DNA of 38,533 nt. It comes from Alcanivorax sp. DG881. GTDB taxonomy: Bacteria; Pseudomonadota; Gammaproteobacteria; Pseudomonadales; Alcanivoracaceae. The notes beneath the pieces are model-generated. The model was not told the origin of the DNA. It did not search any database and worked only from the letters and a program-made list of their open reading frames with translations. Both the position numbers and the translations under genes were made by a program. Where the stretch lies: NCBI RefSeq assembly GCF_000155615.1, contig NZ_DS989915.1, positions 1,720,735 to 1,759,267 of the forward strand, in the 5' to 3' direction. Below are positions 8,257 through 15,823 of the stretch, piece after piece; within the stretch, counting starts at the first letter, position 1; each line of letters begins with the position of its first letter.

Positions 8257-9018
8257 TTAGTTGCTACGGATGCTCCGATTCGGTTTTGCCGGCTGGGCAG
8301 CGGTGCCCCGATCTGCACCACCACCTACGCTGGCAGCGCCCCCGGTTGAAGCACTGCCTCCCACATTGGCCGAACCGCCACGGTCCGCTGCACCACCGAC
8401 TTGCGCAGCACCACCGTTACTCCCGCCACCGGGGAAATTGCGGAAATCACTGACCGTGCTGCGGTGAATGTACACTTCCACCGGCTCGGAGGTGATGCGG
8501 GTTTCGCCCTCCTCGCTCACCACTTTCACGATCAGGTTATGCACCCCGCGTTCCGGCGCATCCAGCTGCAGGGCGGGCTGCTCCGCGCCATTATCCAGCA
8601 ACACCAGGCTATCGCCGGGCTGCAGCCCGGGCTGCAGATTCACGGATACATACACGGCATCGGTCGGGTTACGCAGCGTCGAGCCGCTTTCCGGGGACGT
8701 AATGGTCAGCGATGTATACTCCTCCACCGCGGGGTCCGCCGCCTCTTCCTCTGGCGCCGACACCGCCTCCGGCATTTCCACCTTCTTGATTGGCACTGTA
8801 TTGGTGGTTTTCAGTTTCACTTCCTCGGAGCGGCTGTTCTCCCCGGGTTGATCCGTGAATACCACATTGCCCTTTTCATCGGTGGTCCGGTAAATCTTCG
8901 ACGCCGGCGCATCAGCGGCGTCTACCCGGCTGGCGCCCTCTTCCTCTTCCGCTGTGGCCGCCAGGCTCAGTCCAGACACCAACCCCAGGGCAACAAACGC
9001 AATCAGCGACTTTTTCAT
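8257..9018 (-). CDS. DUF4124 secreted protein with Gly-rich hexapeptide repeats
   Basis: A 253-residue exported protein of unknown function between glnA and ntrB, a position where Pseudomonas relatives also carry a DUF4124 gene. It has a signal peptide (1-20), an acidic linker, the DUF4124 core at about 41-60 (KIYRTTDEKGNVVFTDQPG), an acidic/Pro region, an Ig-like beta segment at about 100-190 (TITSPESGSTLRNP, then EVYIH), and a C-terminal tail of six GG-x-A-x-x hexapeptides (202-237) before a basic end RSIRSN. The start at 9018 is chosen from the GGAG ribosome site and signal peptide; an in-frame ATG at 9030 precedes it. The nitrogen-regulatory setting suggests co-regulation, but the domain is generic to cell-envelope proteins. 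Confidence 0.85.
   Translation of the reverse strand: MKKSLIAFVALGLVSGLSLAATAEEEEGASRVDAADAPASKIYRTTDEKGNVVFTDQPGENSRSEEVKLKTTNTVPIKKVEMPEAVSAPEEEAADPAVEEYTSLTITSPESGSTLRNPTDAVYVSVNLQPGLQPGDSLVLLDNGAEQPALQLDAPERGVHNLIVKVVSEEGETRITSEPVEVYIHRSTVSDFRNFPGGGSNGGAAQVGGAADRGGSANVGGSASTGGAASVGGGADRGTAAQPAKPNRSIRSN
8308..8415 (-). repeat. Six tandem coding hexapeptide repeats in the DUF4124 protein
   Basis: These 108 bases encode GGAAQV, GGAADR, GGSANV, GGSAST, GGAASV and GGGADR in unbroken tandem. The Gly-Gly-small-Ala register is strictly kept while positions 5-6 vary, and the DNA copies are diverged, so this is an old protein repeat, not a recent microsatellite. Confidence 0.8.
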
Positions 9019-9116
9019 TGTTATCTCCATATGACTGTCCTTGATTCTGGCCTGACTCGCCCCTTCAGAAAAGGGGTAAGTGCACAAAATGGCCGCCTTT
9101 TCACAGGCAAAAAAAA

Positions 9117-9135
9117 GCCCCCGACAAGCGGGGGC
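9117..9135 (-). terminator. Rho-independent terminator of glnA
   Basis: A GCCCCC/GGGGGC stem with an inner G-C pair and short loop. On the minus strand it is followed by an uninterrupted T run (plus-strand A run 9109-9116). It is located 27 bases after the glnA stop and before the DUF4124 gene, so DUF4124-ntrBC expression needs read-through or its own promoter. Confidence 0.85.
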
Positions 9136-9161
9136 CCTTTTCTGCTAGGTGCCGAAAGGCA

Positions 9162-10568
9162 TTAGCAAGAGTAGTACATGTCGAACTCAACCGGGTGCGG
9201 GGTCATGTTCAAACGCTCAACCTCGGCACGCTTGAGTGCGATGTAGCCATCCAGCATATCCTTGGTGAACACGTCGCCTTCGGTCAGGAAGTCCATGTCT
9301 TCTTCCAGACAATCCAGCGCCATGGTCAGGGTGTGAGCCACGGTGGGGATGTCTTTGGCTTCTTCAGCCGGCAGATCGTACAGATCCTTGTCCATGGCAT
9401 CGCCAGGGTGCATCTTGTTCTTGATGCCGTCCAGACCAGCCATCAGCAGGGATGCGAAACACAGGTACGGGTTCGCAGACGGATCAGGGAAGCGCGCTTC
9501 CACACGACGGGCCTTGGCGCTGTTCACAAACGGAATGCGGATGGACGCAGAACGGTTGCGAGCAGAGTAAGCCAGCATTACCGGCGCTTCAAAACCGGGC
9601 ACCAGACGCTTGTAAGCGTTGGTGGAAGCATTGGTGAATGCGTTCAGGGCGCGGGCGTGCTTGATGATACCGCCGATGAAATACAGCGCTTCGTCAGACA
9701 GGCCAGCATAGCCGTCACCGGCAAACAGGTTTTTGCCGTCTTTGCCCAGGGACACGTGCACGTGCATACCGGAGCCGTTATCACCGATCAGCGGCTTGGG
9801 CATGAAGGTAGCAGTTTTGCCATAGGCATGTGCCACGTTGTGTACGCAGTACTTGAGGATCTGTACTTCGTCCGCCTTGGCGGTCAGGGTGTTGGCGCCA
9901 ACGCCGATTTCACACTGGCCCGCGGTGCCCACTTCGTGGTGATGCACTTCGATTTTCAGCCCCATGGACTCCATGGCAGAACACATGGCGCCACGCAGAT
10001 CGTGCAGGCTGTCTACCGGCGGAACCGGGAAGTAACCACCTTTCACGCCCGGACGGTGACCGATGTTGCCGCCTTCGAAGTCTTCGTGGGACACCCACGC
10101 AGCTTCTTCAGAGTGGATGTTGTACATGGAACCCTGCATGTCGGATTTCCACTGCACGGAATCAAATACGAAAAACTCAGGCTCAGGACCGAACAGAGCG
10201 GTGTCTGCGATGCCGGTAGACTTCAGGTATTCCTCGGCACGACGGGCAACGGAACGCGGGTCGCGCTCGTAACCTTGCATGGTGGTCGGCTCAAGAATGT
10301 CGCAGCGCAGGTTCAGGGTAGCCACGTCGGTGAACGGGTCCATTACGGCGGACTCGTCATCCGGCATCATTACCATGTCGGATTCGTTGATGCCCTTCCA
10401 ACCAGCGATGGAGGAGCCATCAAACATTTTGCCGTCCTGGAAGAAATCTTCATCGATTTCGCCAACCGGAAGGGTGACGTGCTGCTCCTTGCCAGAGCTA
10501 TCGGTGAAGCGCAGGTCCACCCATTTCACATCGTTTTCTTTGATCAGTTTGAGGGTCTTAACAGACAT
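9162..10568 (-). CDS. glnA: Glutamine synthetase type I
   Basis: Catalyses ATP-dependent amidation of glutamate to glutamine, the central ammonium-assimilation reaction, as a cytosolic dodecamer. At 468 residues it is the standard GSI-beta length. The metal/ATP region [13 protein letters not shown], the EPEFFVFD strand, the [12 protein letters not shown] block and the adenylylation loop DKDLYDLP (Tyr397, same numbering as in E. coli) are all present, so it should be controlled by GlnE. The start at 10568 has TTAGGAGG about 11 bases upstream; an upstream in-frame ATG at 10679 would run through the sigma-54 promoter and is rejected. Expression is predicted from the sigma-54 promoter at 10686-10701 with NtrC sites at 10763-10810. 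Confidence 0.99.
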   Translation of the reverse strand: MSVKTLKLIKENDVKWVDLRFTDSSGKEQHVTLPVGEIDEDFFQDGKMFDGSSIAGWKGINESDMVMMPDDESAVMDPFTDVATLNLRCDILEPTTMQGYERDPRSVARRAEEYLKSTGIADTALFGPEPEFFVFDSVQWKSDMQGSMYNIHSEEAAWVSHEDFEGGNIGHRPGVKGGYFPVPPVDSLHDLRGAMCSAMESMGLKIEVHHHEVGTAGQCEIGVGANTLTAKADEVQILKYCVHNVAHAYGKTATFMPKPLIGDNGSGMHVHVSLGKDGKNLFAGDGYAGLSDEALYFIGGIIKHARALNAFTNASTNAYKRLVPGFEAPVMLAYSARNRSASIRIPFVNSAKARRVEARFPDPSANPYLCFASLLMAGLDGIKNKMHPGDAMDKDLYDLPAEEAKDIPTVAHTLTMALDCLEEDMDFLTEGDVFTKDMLDGYIALKRAEVERLNMTPHPVEFDMYYSC

Positions 10569-10685
10569 TATCGTGCGTCCTCCTAAGGAACAGCGGGTTT
10601 GTCTCTGACTCGTCGTGCCACTCTGGGTAAGCGCAACACAAAGAGCCGGTATTCTCGGCCACTGGGCCAGCTTTGCCAATAGGGA

Positions 10686-10701
10686 GGCAAATACCGTGCC
10701 A
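10686..10701 (-). promoter_or_regulatory. Sigma-54 (-24/-12) promoter of glnA
   Basis: Minus-strand TGGCACGGTATTTGCC matches the RpoN consensus TGGCACG-N4-TTGC exactly, with the invariant GG and GC separated by 10 bases. Transcription should begin near 10675, about 107 bases before the glnA ATG. Confidence 0.93.
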
Positions 10702-10762
10702 GCCCTTTTTTAGCGCATTCCCCGCCTAAATCGCAAAAACCAGGGAAGATGATTCATTTTGG

Positions 10763-10779
10763 TGCACAGCAACGGTGCA
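10763..10779. promoter_or_regulatory. NtrC enhancer site 1 of glnA
   Basis: TGCACAGCAACGGTGCA has both perfect half-sites, TGCAC and GTGCA, with the correct 7-base centre. It is centred about 96 bases upstream of the predicted sigma-54 start. Confidence 0.85.
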
Positions 10780-10792
10780 CTCAATAAGTGCA
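10776..10792. promoter_or_regulatory. NtrC enhancer site 2 of glnA
   Basis: TGCACTCAATAAGTGCA has perfect half-sites with a 7-base centre. It shares four bases (TGCA) with site 1, so the right half of site 1 doubles as the left half of site 2. Confidence 0.75.
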
Positions 10793-10793
10793 A

Positions 10794-10810
10794 AGCACTA
10801 AAACAGTGCA
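10794..10810. promoter_or_regulatory. NtrC enhancer site 3, overlapping the TusA-like gene end
   Basis: AGCACTAAAACAGTGCA matches the 17-base NtrC palindrome except for the first base. Its centre is about 18 bases from site 2. It overlaps the last codons and the stop of the TusA-like gene (10798-10800). Confidence 0.65.
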
Positions 10811-11049
10811 CCGTTATCTTCGCCCACTCGCAGCACCACAAAAACCTCGTTGCCCTGCTCGCCCATTTCCAGCACCTCGTGGCCGTTAATCCGGCACCAG
10901 GCCGGGATATCGCTCAACGCGCCGGGGTCGGTGCAGACCACTTTCAGCGTGTCGCCGGTGGCCAGGGTTCTTACCTTGTTCTGGGTCTTGATCACCGGCA
11001 TGGGGCACAGCAACCGACGCACATCCAGTTCGTGAAGGGGAGAGGTCAT
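10798..11049 (-). CDS. TusA/SirA-family sulfur-carrier protein
   Basis: A small (83-residue) cytosolic TusA-family protein. The hallmark CPMPVIKT (CPxP) motif is at about residues 15-22, carrying the Cys that would bind persulfide, followed by the two-layer alpha/beta sequence pattern including DTLKVVCTDPGALSDIPAWC. It lies 7 bases after the stop of the tRNA-thiolase gene and is surely co-transcribed, so it may pass sulfur to that enzyme in place of the rhodanese domain that many ThiI proteins carry. The start at 11049 (MTSPLHELDVRRL) fits the family; an in-frame ATG at 11088 lies inside the thiolase gene. No strong Shine-Dalgarno is visible, consistent with coupling. Whether it is the cell's only TusA cannot be told from here. 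Confidence 0.88.
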   Translation of the reverse strand: MTSPLHELDVRRLLCPMPVIKTQNKVRTLATGDTLKVVCTDPGALSDIPAWCRINGHEVLEMGEQGNEVFVVLRVGEDNGALF

Positions 11050-11056
11050 CGTCGAA

Positions 11057-12142
11057 TCAACCCACATTCCAGCTGGGCAGCACGGCATCCGGCTGCGCCG
11101 GCGCCACGGTAATCTCCCGCGCGACCCCGTCAGGGCTGCGCACTTCCAGGGTCACAGCCTCTTCAACCCGGCCCTTGGAGTAACGGGCCACAATGGCGGC
11201 AGCCTGTTCCAGCTCCGCATCGCTGCCGAACTGGCCATCCACCAGTGCCAGCGGGCCAGGGCAGCTCACCGTGGTGATGCTGGTAAACTGGTAGCGATAG
11301 CCTTCCAGAAAGCGGTTCTCACCTTCCTCGCGGCTGATGATCAGCTTGTAATGGGGCTGCGGACGCAAGTGGCGGCCCACTTTCAACAGCATGATGTCGT
11401 CCAGCTCGTAGCGACGCTCGTTGCGGGCCTTCCACAGGTCGGCCAGCTTGTTGGAATAGGATTCATCAGTCAGGAAACAGCAACCGCCGGCGGGCTGGGC
11501 AAAGTCATCCAGCCCGAACTTGGCAGCCAGCGCCATCTGCGGCTTGCGATTGCGCCCAGAAAAATCGTGCAGCTCATCGCGATTCACCCAGCCTTCTCGC
11601 TCGGGCAGGGTAGGCGGCAGGTTCTGGGCACACAGGGGGCGCAGCAGGCGATCATCCGCACCGGACTCCTGGCTGATGATCGGCATGGTTTCCTTGCGCT
11701 GGCTCTTCGGGCGCTGGCCAATTACCTCACCGGTAACAATAAAATCGAAGCCCCGGTCACCCGCCAGCTCACGGGCCTTGTTAATCATCAGCGTGGCCTG
11801 GTTGACCATGAAGATCTTGCAGTCCAGGCAGGGATTCAGGTTGGCGCCGTAGCCATGCTTGGGGTTAAGCACCACATCCTTGTACTCCTCGGAGATATCA
11901 ATGATGTGCATCTTGATACCCAGCTGCTCGGCGACCCACAAGGCGTTGTTGCGCTTTTCCTTGTCCTTGTCCTTTTTGCGGATGGCATGGGTATGCCCTT
12001 CCACGCAGAAGCCGGTGTAGAAGTTGACGCCTTCCACCTCGATGCCCTGCTCCTGCATGACTTTCACCGCCAGCATGGAGTCCAGTCCACCGGACACCAG
12101 AGCAATGGCGCGGCGCTTGATTGGTTGGCTTGCCTCTGTCAT
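11057..12142 (-). CDS. THUMP-less Fe-S-type tRNA thiolase (MnmA/ThiI-like PP-loop protein)
   Basis: A 361-residue PP-loop ATPase of the tRNA-thiolation superfamily. The ATP motif SGGLDS is at residues 17-22. The pattern of Cys105 and Cys108 (NPCLDC) plus Cys221/222 (AGGCC) matches the CxxC...C ligands of [4Fe-4S]-dependent thiolases such as TtuA/TtuI. There is no N-terminal THUMP domain and no C-terminal rhodanese. The C-terminal part (about 230-300, VGRHLRPQPHYKLIISREEGEN) resembles the NFACT-R-like RNA-binding domain. It sits between typA and glnA, where Pseudomonas has canonical ThiI. Predicted to make s4U or s2U in tRNA; the exact base is unknown. The start at 12142 is favoured over 12238. 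The extended -10 at 12190-12198 probably drives it with the TusA-like gene. Confidence 0.8.
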   Translation of the reverse strand: MTEASQPIKRRAIALVSGGLDSMLAVKVMQEQGIEVEGVNFYTGFCVEGHTHAIRKKDKDKEKRNNALWVAEQLGIKMHIIDISEEYKDVVLNPKHGYGANLNPCLDCKIFMVNQATLMINKARELAGDRGFDFIVTGEVIGQRPKSQRKETMPIISQESGADDRLLRPLCAQNLPPTLPEREGWVNRDELHDFSGRNRKPQMALAAKFGLDDFAQPAGGCCFLTDESYSNKLADLWKARNERRYELDDIMLLKVGRHLRPQPHYKLIISREEGENRFLEGYRYQFTSITTVSCPGPLALVDGQFGSDAELEQAAAIVARYSKGRVEEAVTLEVRSPDGVAREITVAPAQPDAVLPSWNVG

Positions 12143-12189
12143 CGAAAAACCTGCGTTGCTGTGGGGACAGCTCAAAAATTGGGCGGCGC

Positions 12190-12198
12190 AGTATAGCA
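12190..12198 (-). promoter_or_regulatory. Extended -10 promoter for the thiolase-TusA operon
   Basis: Minus-strand TGCTATACT (TGn plus TATACT) lies about 48 bases upstream of the chosen thiolase start. No strong -35 is seen, as expected for an extended -10 promoter. Confidence 0.55.
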
Positions 12199-12312
12199 AT
12201 CGCGGGCCAAGGGCGCATCCTCCCGATGGCCGCCGCACCCACCGGCTGTCACTTCACCGTCATGCCGGTCCGCCACACTCGGCACCCCATGTGATTGAAA
12301 TTGCTTTGCTTT

Positions 12313-13260
12313 ATGCGCTCAAGACTTCGCTGGCTGCTGATGGCGTCACTGTTTCCCCTGATCGCTGCCGCGCTGGGCTGGTGGTGGCATACGCCCCACG
12401 GCCCCTGGCTGGTTCATCAGGAGCCCCTGGCCGGGCAGCGAATCTGCGCGGTGGGCGATGGCGGCTGGGGCAATGCCCCGTCCATGGCCGTGGGTCAGGC
12501 GCTGGTGCACCTGGAATGTGACCAGGTGCGCTACCTGGGGGATCTTGTCTATCCGGACGGCATCACCAGTGCCGACGACCCCTTGCTGGAAAGCCGCTTT
12601 CTCACCCCCATGAAACCGGCCATGGACGCGGGCATTCCCTTCTATCTGGTGCTGGGCAATCATGACTGGAAAGGCAGCGGCGAGGCCTGGCTGGAGGTGG
12701 CGCGGCGCTACCCACAAGTCCACTTTCCCCACTTCTACTATTTTGAACAATGGCCGGACGCTTGCGCCTTCAGCCTGGAAACCACCTGGTTCGAAAAATG
12801 GTATTACTTCCGCCGCCAGGGCAGCTGGCTGGAACAGGCCAAGGAAACGGCCCGCCAGCATGGCTGCCGCTTCAGCCTGGGTTTTGCCCACCACCCCATG
12901 TTCAGCACCGGCTCCCACGGTGATGCCGGCGAGATGATCAACCTGTCACTCAAGCCAAAGCTGCTCGGCCACCTGGACCTGCTGGTGGGCGGCCATGACC
13001 ACGTGCTGTCCGATGAGGGGGAATACCAGGGCACCCGTCAGCTGATTTCCGGGGCCGCCAGCATCAACAACGACCTGGGCCCTCCCAGTGAACAGCAACG
13101 CTTCACCCGCGCCACCCACGGCCTGGCCACCATTGATCTGCAGGATGATAACGGGACGATGCAAGCGGAGTACCGCTTTTACAGTGTGCTGGGGGATCCA
13201 CAGGATCCATTGATCACACTACTCTGGCAGGGTACCCAACAGGGGAAAGGGATTCGCTGA
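12313..13260 (+). CDS. Membrane-anchored calcineurin-like metallophosphatase
   Basis: A 315-residue metallophosphoesterase resembling the purple acid phosphatase (ACP5-like) group. An N-terminal hydrophobic helix (about 7-24) would anchor or export it. The five metal-binding blocks are in order: GDGGWG, YLGDLVYPDG, VLGNHDW, FAHHPMFS and VGGHDHVLS, so the dimetal site appears complete. Substrate unknown. The open frame extends back to a TTG at 12295; ATG 12313 is preferred because it starts the MRSRLRW basic n-region of the signal. It is divergent from the thiolase gene and convergent with the ATP-grasp gene, 41 bases away, and is not part of the Pseudomonas typA-thiI-glnA core order. Confidence 0.85.
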   Translation: MRSRLRWLLMASLFPLIAAALGWWWHTPHGPWLVHQEPLAGQRICAVGDGGWGNAPSMAVGQALVHLECDQVRYLGDLVYPDGITSADDPLLESRFLTPMKPAMDAGIPFYLVLGNHDWKGSGEAWLEVARRYPQVHFPHFYYFEQWPDACAFSLETTWFEKWYYFRRQGSWLEQAKETARQHGCRFSLGFAHHPMFSTGSHGDAGEMINLSLKPKLLGHLDLLVGGHDHVLSDEGEYQGTRQLISGAASINNDLGPPSEQQRFTRATHGLATIDLQDDNGTMQAEYRFYSVLGDPQDPLITLLWQGTQQGKGIR

Positions 13261-13301
13261 AAGCGGCTGACGAAGGCAGCAAGCGACAGGCTTGCCGGCC
13301 T

Positions 13302-14288
13302 TTACTCTTCTTCCGCCGGCACCGGGCCGGCCACCGCAAATTGCTGTTTTGCGAAGGCCACGCGTTCGGCCACCGGACGGGTTTCGTCTTTCAGGGCCTC
13401 GAGCTGTTTCTCGATAATCTGACAACGGCGCAGCAAGCCGTCATCCATGGCGATCTGGATATTCAGGCCCGGACGGGCATTCAGCTCCAGCATCATCGGA
13501 CCATGCTCGTGGTCCATCACCAGATCCACCCCCAGATAGCCCAACCCGGTCAGGTCGTAGCAACGGGCCGCCAGCTCCAGGCATTCCTGCCAGTCCGGCA
13601 CGGTCAGCCCGGCCACCGGATTGGCGGTATCCGGGTGACGCTCGATTTTCAGGTTGTGCCAGGTGCCATCCAGAGTGACCCCGGACGCCAGATCCAGGCC
13701 CACACCGATGGCGCCCTGATGCAGGTTCGCCTTGCCCTGGGATTGCCGGGTGGGCAAGCGCAACATGGCCGCCACCGGGTAACCCTTGAGCACGATGATG
13801 CGGATATCCGGCACCCCTTCGAAGCTGATCCGGTTGAACAGTTCGGTGGAACGCACCCGGTATTCAATCAGTGCCTGGTCGCGATGACCGCCGAGGGAAT
13901 AGATACCGGAAATGATCCCGGAGATATGGTGCTCCAGCTCTTCGGTGGTAATGATGCGCCCGGAAGCGGAGCGGAAATAATCCTCGAAGCGATCGGCAAT
14001 CACCATGATGCCGTCGCCGCCGGCCCCTTGCGCGGGCTTGATCACGAAATCCCGGTGCTGCTCCACTACCCGGTGCAAGGTGCTGATGCCCTGCTCGGTG
14101 GCGATGGTGCCGTACATGTGCGGCACCCGAATTCCCGCATCCAGCGCCATTTGCTTGGTCTGAATCTTGTCGTCCACCAGCGGGTACAGGCTGCGCTTGT
14201 TATAACGCAGGATGTAATCGCCATTGCGCTGATTAATGCCCATGACGCCACGGGCGCGCAGGGCCTTGCGGGTTTTCGACCAGAACAT
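13302..14288 (-). CDS. RimK-related ATP-grasp ligase (alpha-L-glutamate ligase-like)
   Basis: A 328-residue ATP-grasp enzyme of the RimK-related group found next to inactive-transglutaminase membrane proteins. ATP-binding features include DFVIKPAQGAGGDGIMVI (about 81-98) and the metal-binding LELNARPGLNIQI near 275-290. It should form a peptide-like bond between a carboxylate and an amino group, such as a glutamate or a peptide; the actual substrate is unknown. No signal peptide, so it is cytosolic. Its ATG overlaps the stop of the upstream 7TM gene (TGATG at 14286-14290), and that gene in turn overlaps the retropepsin gene, making one translationally coupled three-gene unit. The C-terminal 40 residues are a helical, acidic tail. 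Confidence 0.88.
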   Translation of the reverse strand: MFWSKTRKALRARGVMGINQRNGDYILRYNKRSLYPLVDDKIQTKQMALDAGIRVPHMYGTIATEQGISTLHRVVEQHRDFVIKPAQGAGGDGIMVIADRFEDYFRSASGRIITTEELEHHISGIISGIYSLGGHRDQALIEYRVRSTELFNRISFEGVPDIRIIVLKGYPVAAMLRLPTRQSQGKANLHQGAIGVGLDLASGVTLDGTWHNLKIERHPDTANPVAGLTVPDWQECLELAARCYDLTGLGYLGVDLVMDHEHGPMMLELNARPGLNIQIAMDDGLLRRCQIIEKQLEALKDETRPVAERVAFAKQQFAVAGPVPAEEE

Positions 14289-15823
14289 CAGCGTTTATCC
14301 CCGTCCACCATGGCACGGAACCGCAACAGCTCGGTGAGGCGATAGCCCCGGTAGTGCCCCATCAGCACCATGATTGCGGCCAGGCACAGCAACACGCCCG
14401 GGAAGGTGAACACGAAATACACCAGCGGCTGCCACACCATCAGCAGGTGACAGAAGATGGCCGCCACCAGCGTGCCCAGCGCCACTTTCAGCGACTGGGT
14501 GCCGCCGCGCTCTTCCCAGACGATGGAGGTCCGCTCGATCACCATGGTCAGAATCACCATGGGGAACAGCGCCACCGACAGGCCCGAGCCCATGCCCAGC
14601 TTGTAGCCCAGCAGGCTGATCAAGGCCATGGCGATCACCACAAACGTCAACACCACGGAAAGCCGGGGCAATAACTGTAATTTCAGATGTTCTAGATAGG
14701 AGCGCACCGACAACCCGATGGCAGTGATGGAGGTAAACAGCAATACCCCCCAGACCACCTGCGTCTCACGGAATGCCAGGGCGATCAGCACCGGGGTAAA
14801 GGTCCCCAGGGTTTCCATGCCGATCAGCGAACGAATAAACAGCACCAACATGACGCCCACCGGGATCATCACCAGGATGCGGTACAGCTGCTGGGCAGGT
14901 AAGGGCAATTCGTAAAGGGAGAAATCGATAAAACTGCTTACGTCTTTCAAACGCAGGGACTGGGCCAGCTGCAACGCGCTCATTTCGTTCTCATGCACGC
15001 TGAAGCTCACGTCCGCAGACTTGCCGCCCTCGATATTCAGCAGCGGCCCGGGGCCGCTCCACCAGACCAGGCGATCCTCCGGCAGGCCCTGCTGGCCATT
15101 GAGCGGATTGAAGTACAGCCATTTTTTGCCGTTAAAGCTGCGCAGCCACAGCTCCGGCTGCTGCTCCTGGGTTTCCGCCAGGCGCAACGTATGCACTGGC
15201 TCGGCCGGGATATGCGCCACCGCCAGCAGCAAGTCGATCACGCTGGCCCGATTTTCCGGACTCACATCGCTGCCCAGCAGCAGCTGGACATTATCGTTTT
15301 CCAGCTCGTTGACCCGCTTGATGGTCTCGCTGATAAAGGTTTCCACATCCGCCGAGTGCTGGCGAATCGGCTCCAGCAGCGCGTCGGCTGCCAGCTTGTC
15401 CGGGCCATCCAGTGTCGGGGCCGGGCGGAATTGGGGACCGGGATCATTTTCCGGGGCATCCGCATAACGCGGCGTGAGCATGAGGCGGTAATAGAGGTAC
15501 TGGTTGCCTTCGGCGCGACGGGACGACCAGGTCACCTGCCGGTTGCCTTTCTCCACATTCACGTTCACGCCGTAATTGTTGGAGATAAAACTTTCATTGA
15601 GGGTGGTATAGCCCACTCCCAGCGGCGGCACGAACATGCGCACCTTGACGGGCTTGTTGGCCTTGGCCGAAAAAGACACCTGGGCATCAACGACCCACAC
15701 CGGGTCCTTCTCGTCCTGGCTGAGCGGCACATTTTGTACCAACAGCTGGTAAGCGATACTGCCGCCCCCCAACAAAAGCAGGAAAACGGCAAGCAGCCGC
15801 GCTTGCAACTTCACAGAACCCAT
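14288..15823 (-). CDS. Inactive transglutaminase fused to about seven transmembrane helices
   Basis: A 511-residue inner-membrane protein. One N-terminal helix (about 8-28) is followed by a roughly 280-residue periplasmic part and a C-terminal bundle of about seven hydrophobic segments between 315 and 490. In the periplasmic part, the segment ENRASVIDLLLAVAHIPAEP (190-209) aligns with the transglutaminase core, but Ala193 replaces the catalytic Cys, and WLRSFNGKKWLYFNP (226-240) has lost the catalytic His and has Asn239 where Asp is expected. It is therefore probably a binding or sensing domain that signals across the membrane to the ATP-grasp enzyme. Coupled to the retropepsin gene upstream (TAATG at 15821-15825) and the ATP-grasp gene downstream (TGATG). 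Confidence 0.85.
   Translation of the reverse strand: MGSVKLQARLLAVFLLLLGGGSIAYQLLVQNVPLSQDEKDPVWVVDAQVSFSAKANKPVKVRMFVPPLGVGYTTLNESFISNNYGVNVNVEKGNRQVTWSSRRAEGNQYLYYRLMLTPRYADAPENDPGPQFRPAPTLDGPDKLAADALLEPIRQHSADVETFISETIKRVNELENDNVQLLLGSDVSPENRASVIDLLLAVAHIPAEPVHTLRLAETQEQQPELWLRSFNGKKWLYFNPLNGQQGLPEDRLVWWSGPGPLLNIEGGKSADVSFSVHENEMSALQLAQSLRLKDVSSFIDFSLYELPLPAQQLYRILVMIPVGVMLVLFIRSLIGMETLGTFTPVLIALAFRETQVVWGVLLFTSITAIGLSVRSYLEHLKLQLLPRLSVVLTFVVIAMALISLLGYKLGMGSGLSVALFPMVILTMVIERTSIVWEERGGTQSLKVALGTLVAAIFCHLLMVWQPLVYFVFTFPGVLLCLAAIMVLMGHYRGYRLTELLRFRAMVDGDKR

Noticed and set aside
9082..9098. A possible NtrC site TGCACAAAATGGCCGCC upstream of the DUF4124 gene
   Set aside because: Only the left half-site fits; the right half (CCGCC) is lost. 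It may be a decayed site but cannot be supported.
9195..10586. A long open frame antisense to glnA (over 460 codons)
   Set aside because: It mirrors the codon bias of glnA, has no family resemblance and runs through the sigma-54 promoter side of a clearly real gene.
11057..12142. Assigning the symbol thiI by position
   Set aside because: The THUMP domain is absent and the Cys pattern differs from ThiI, so position alone is not enough.
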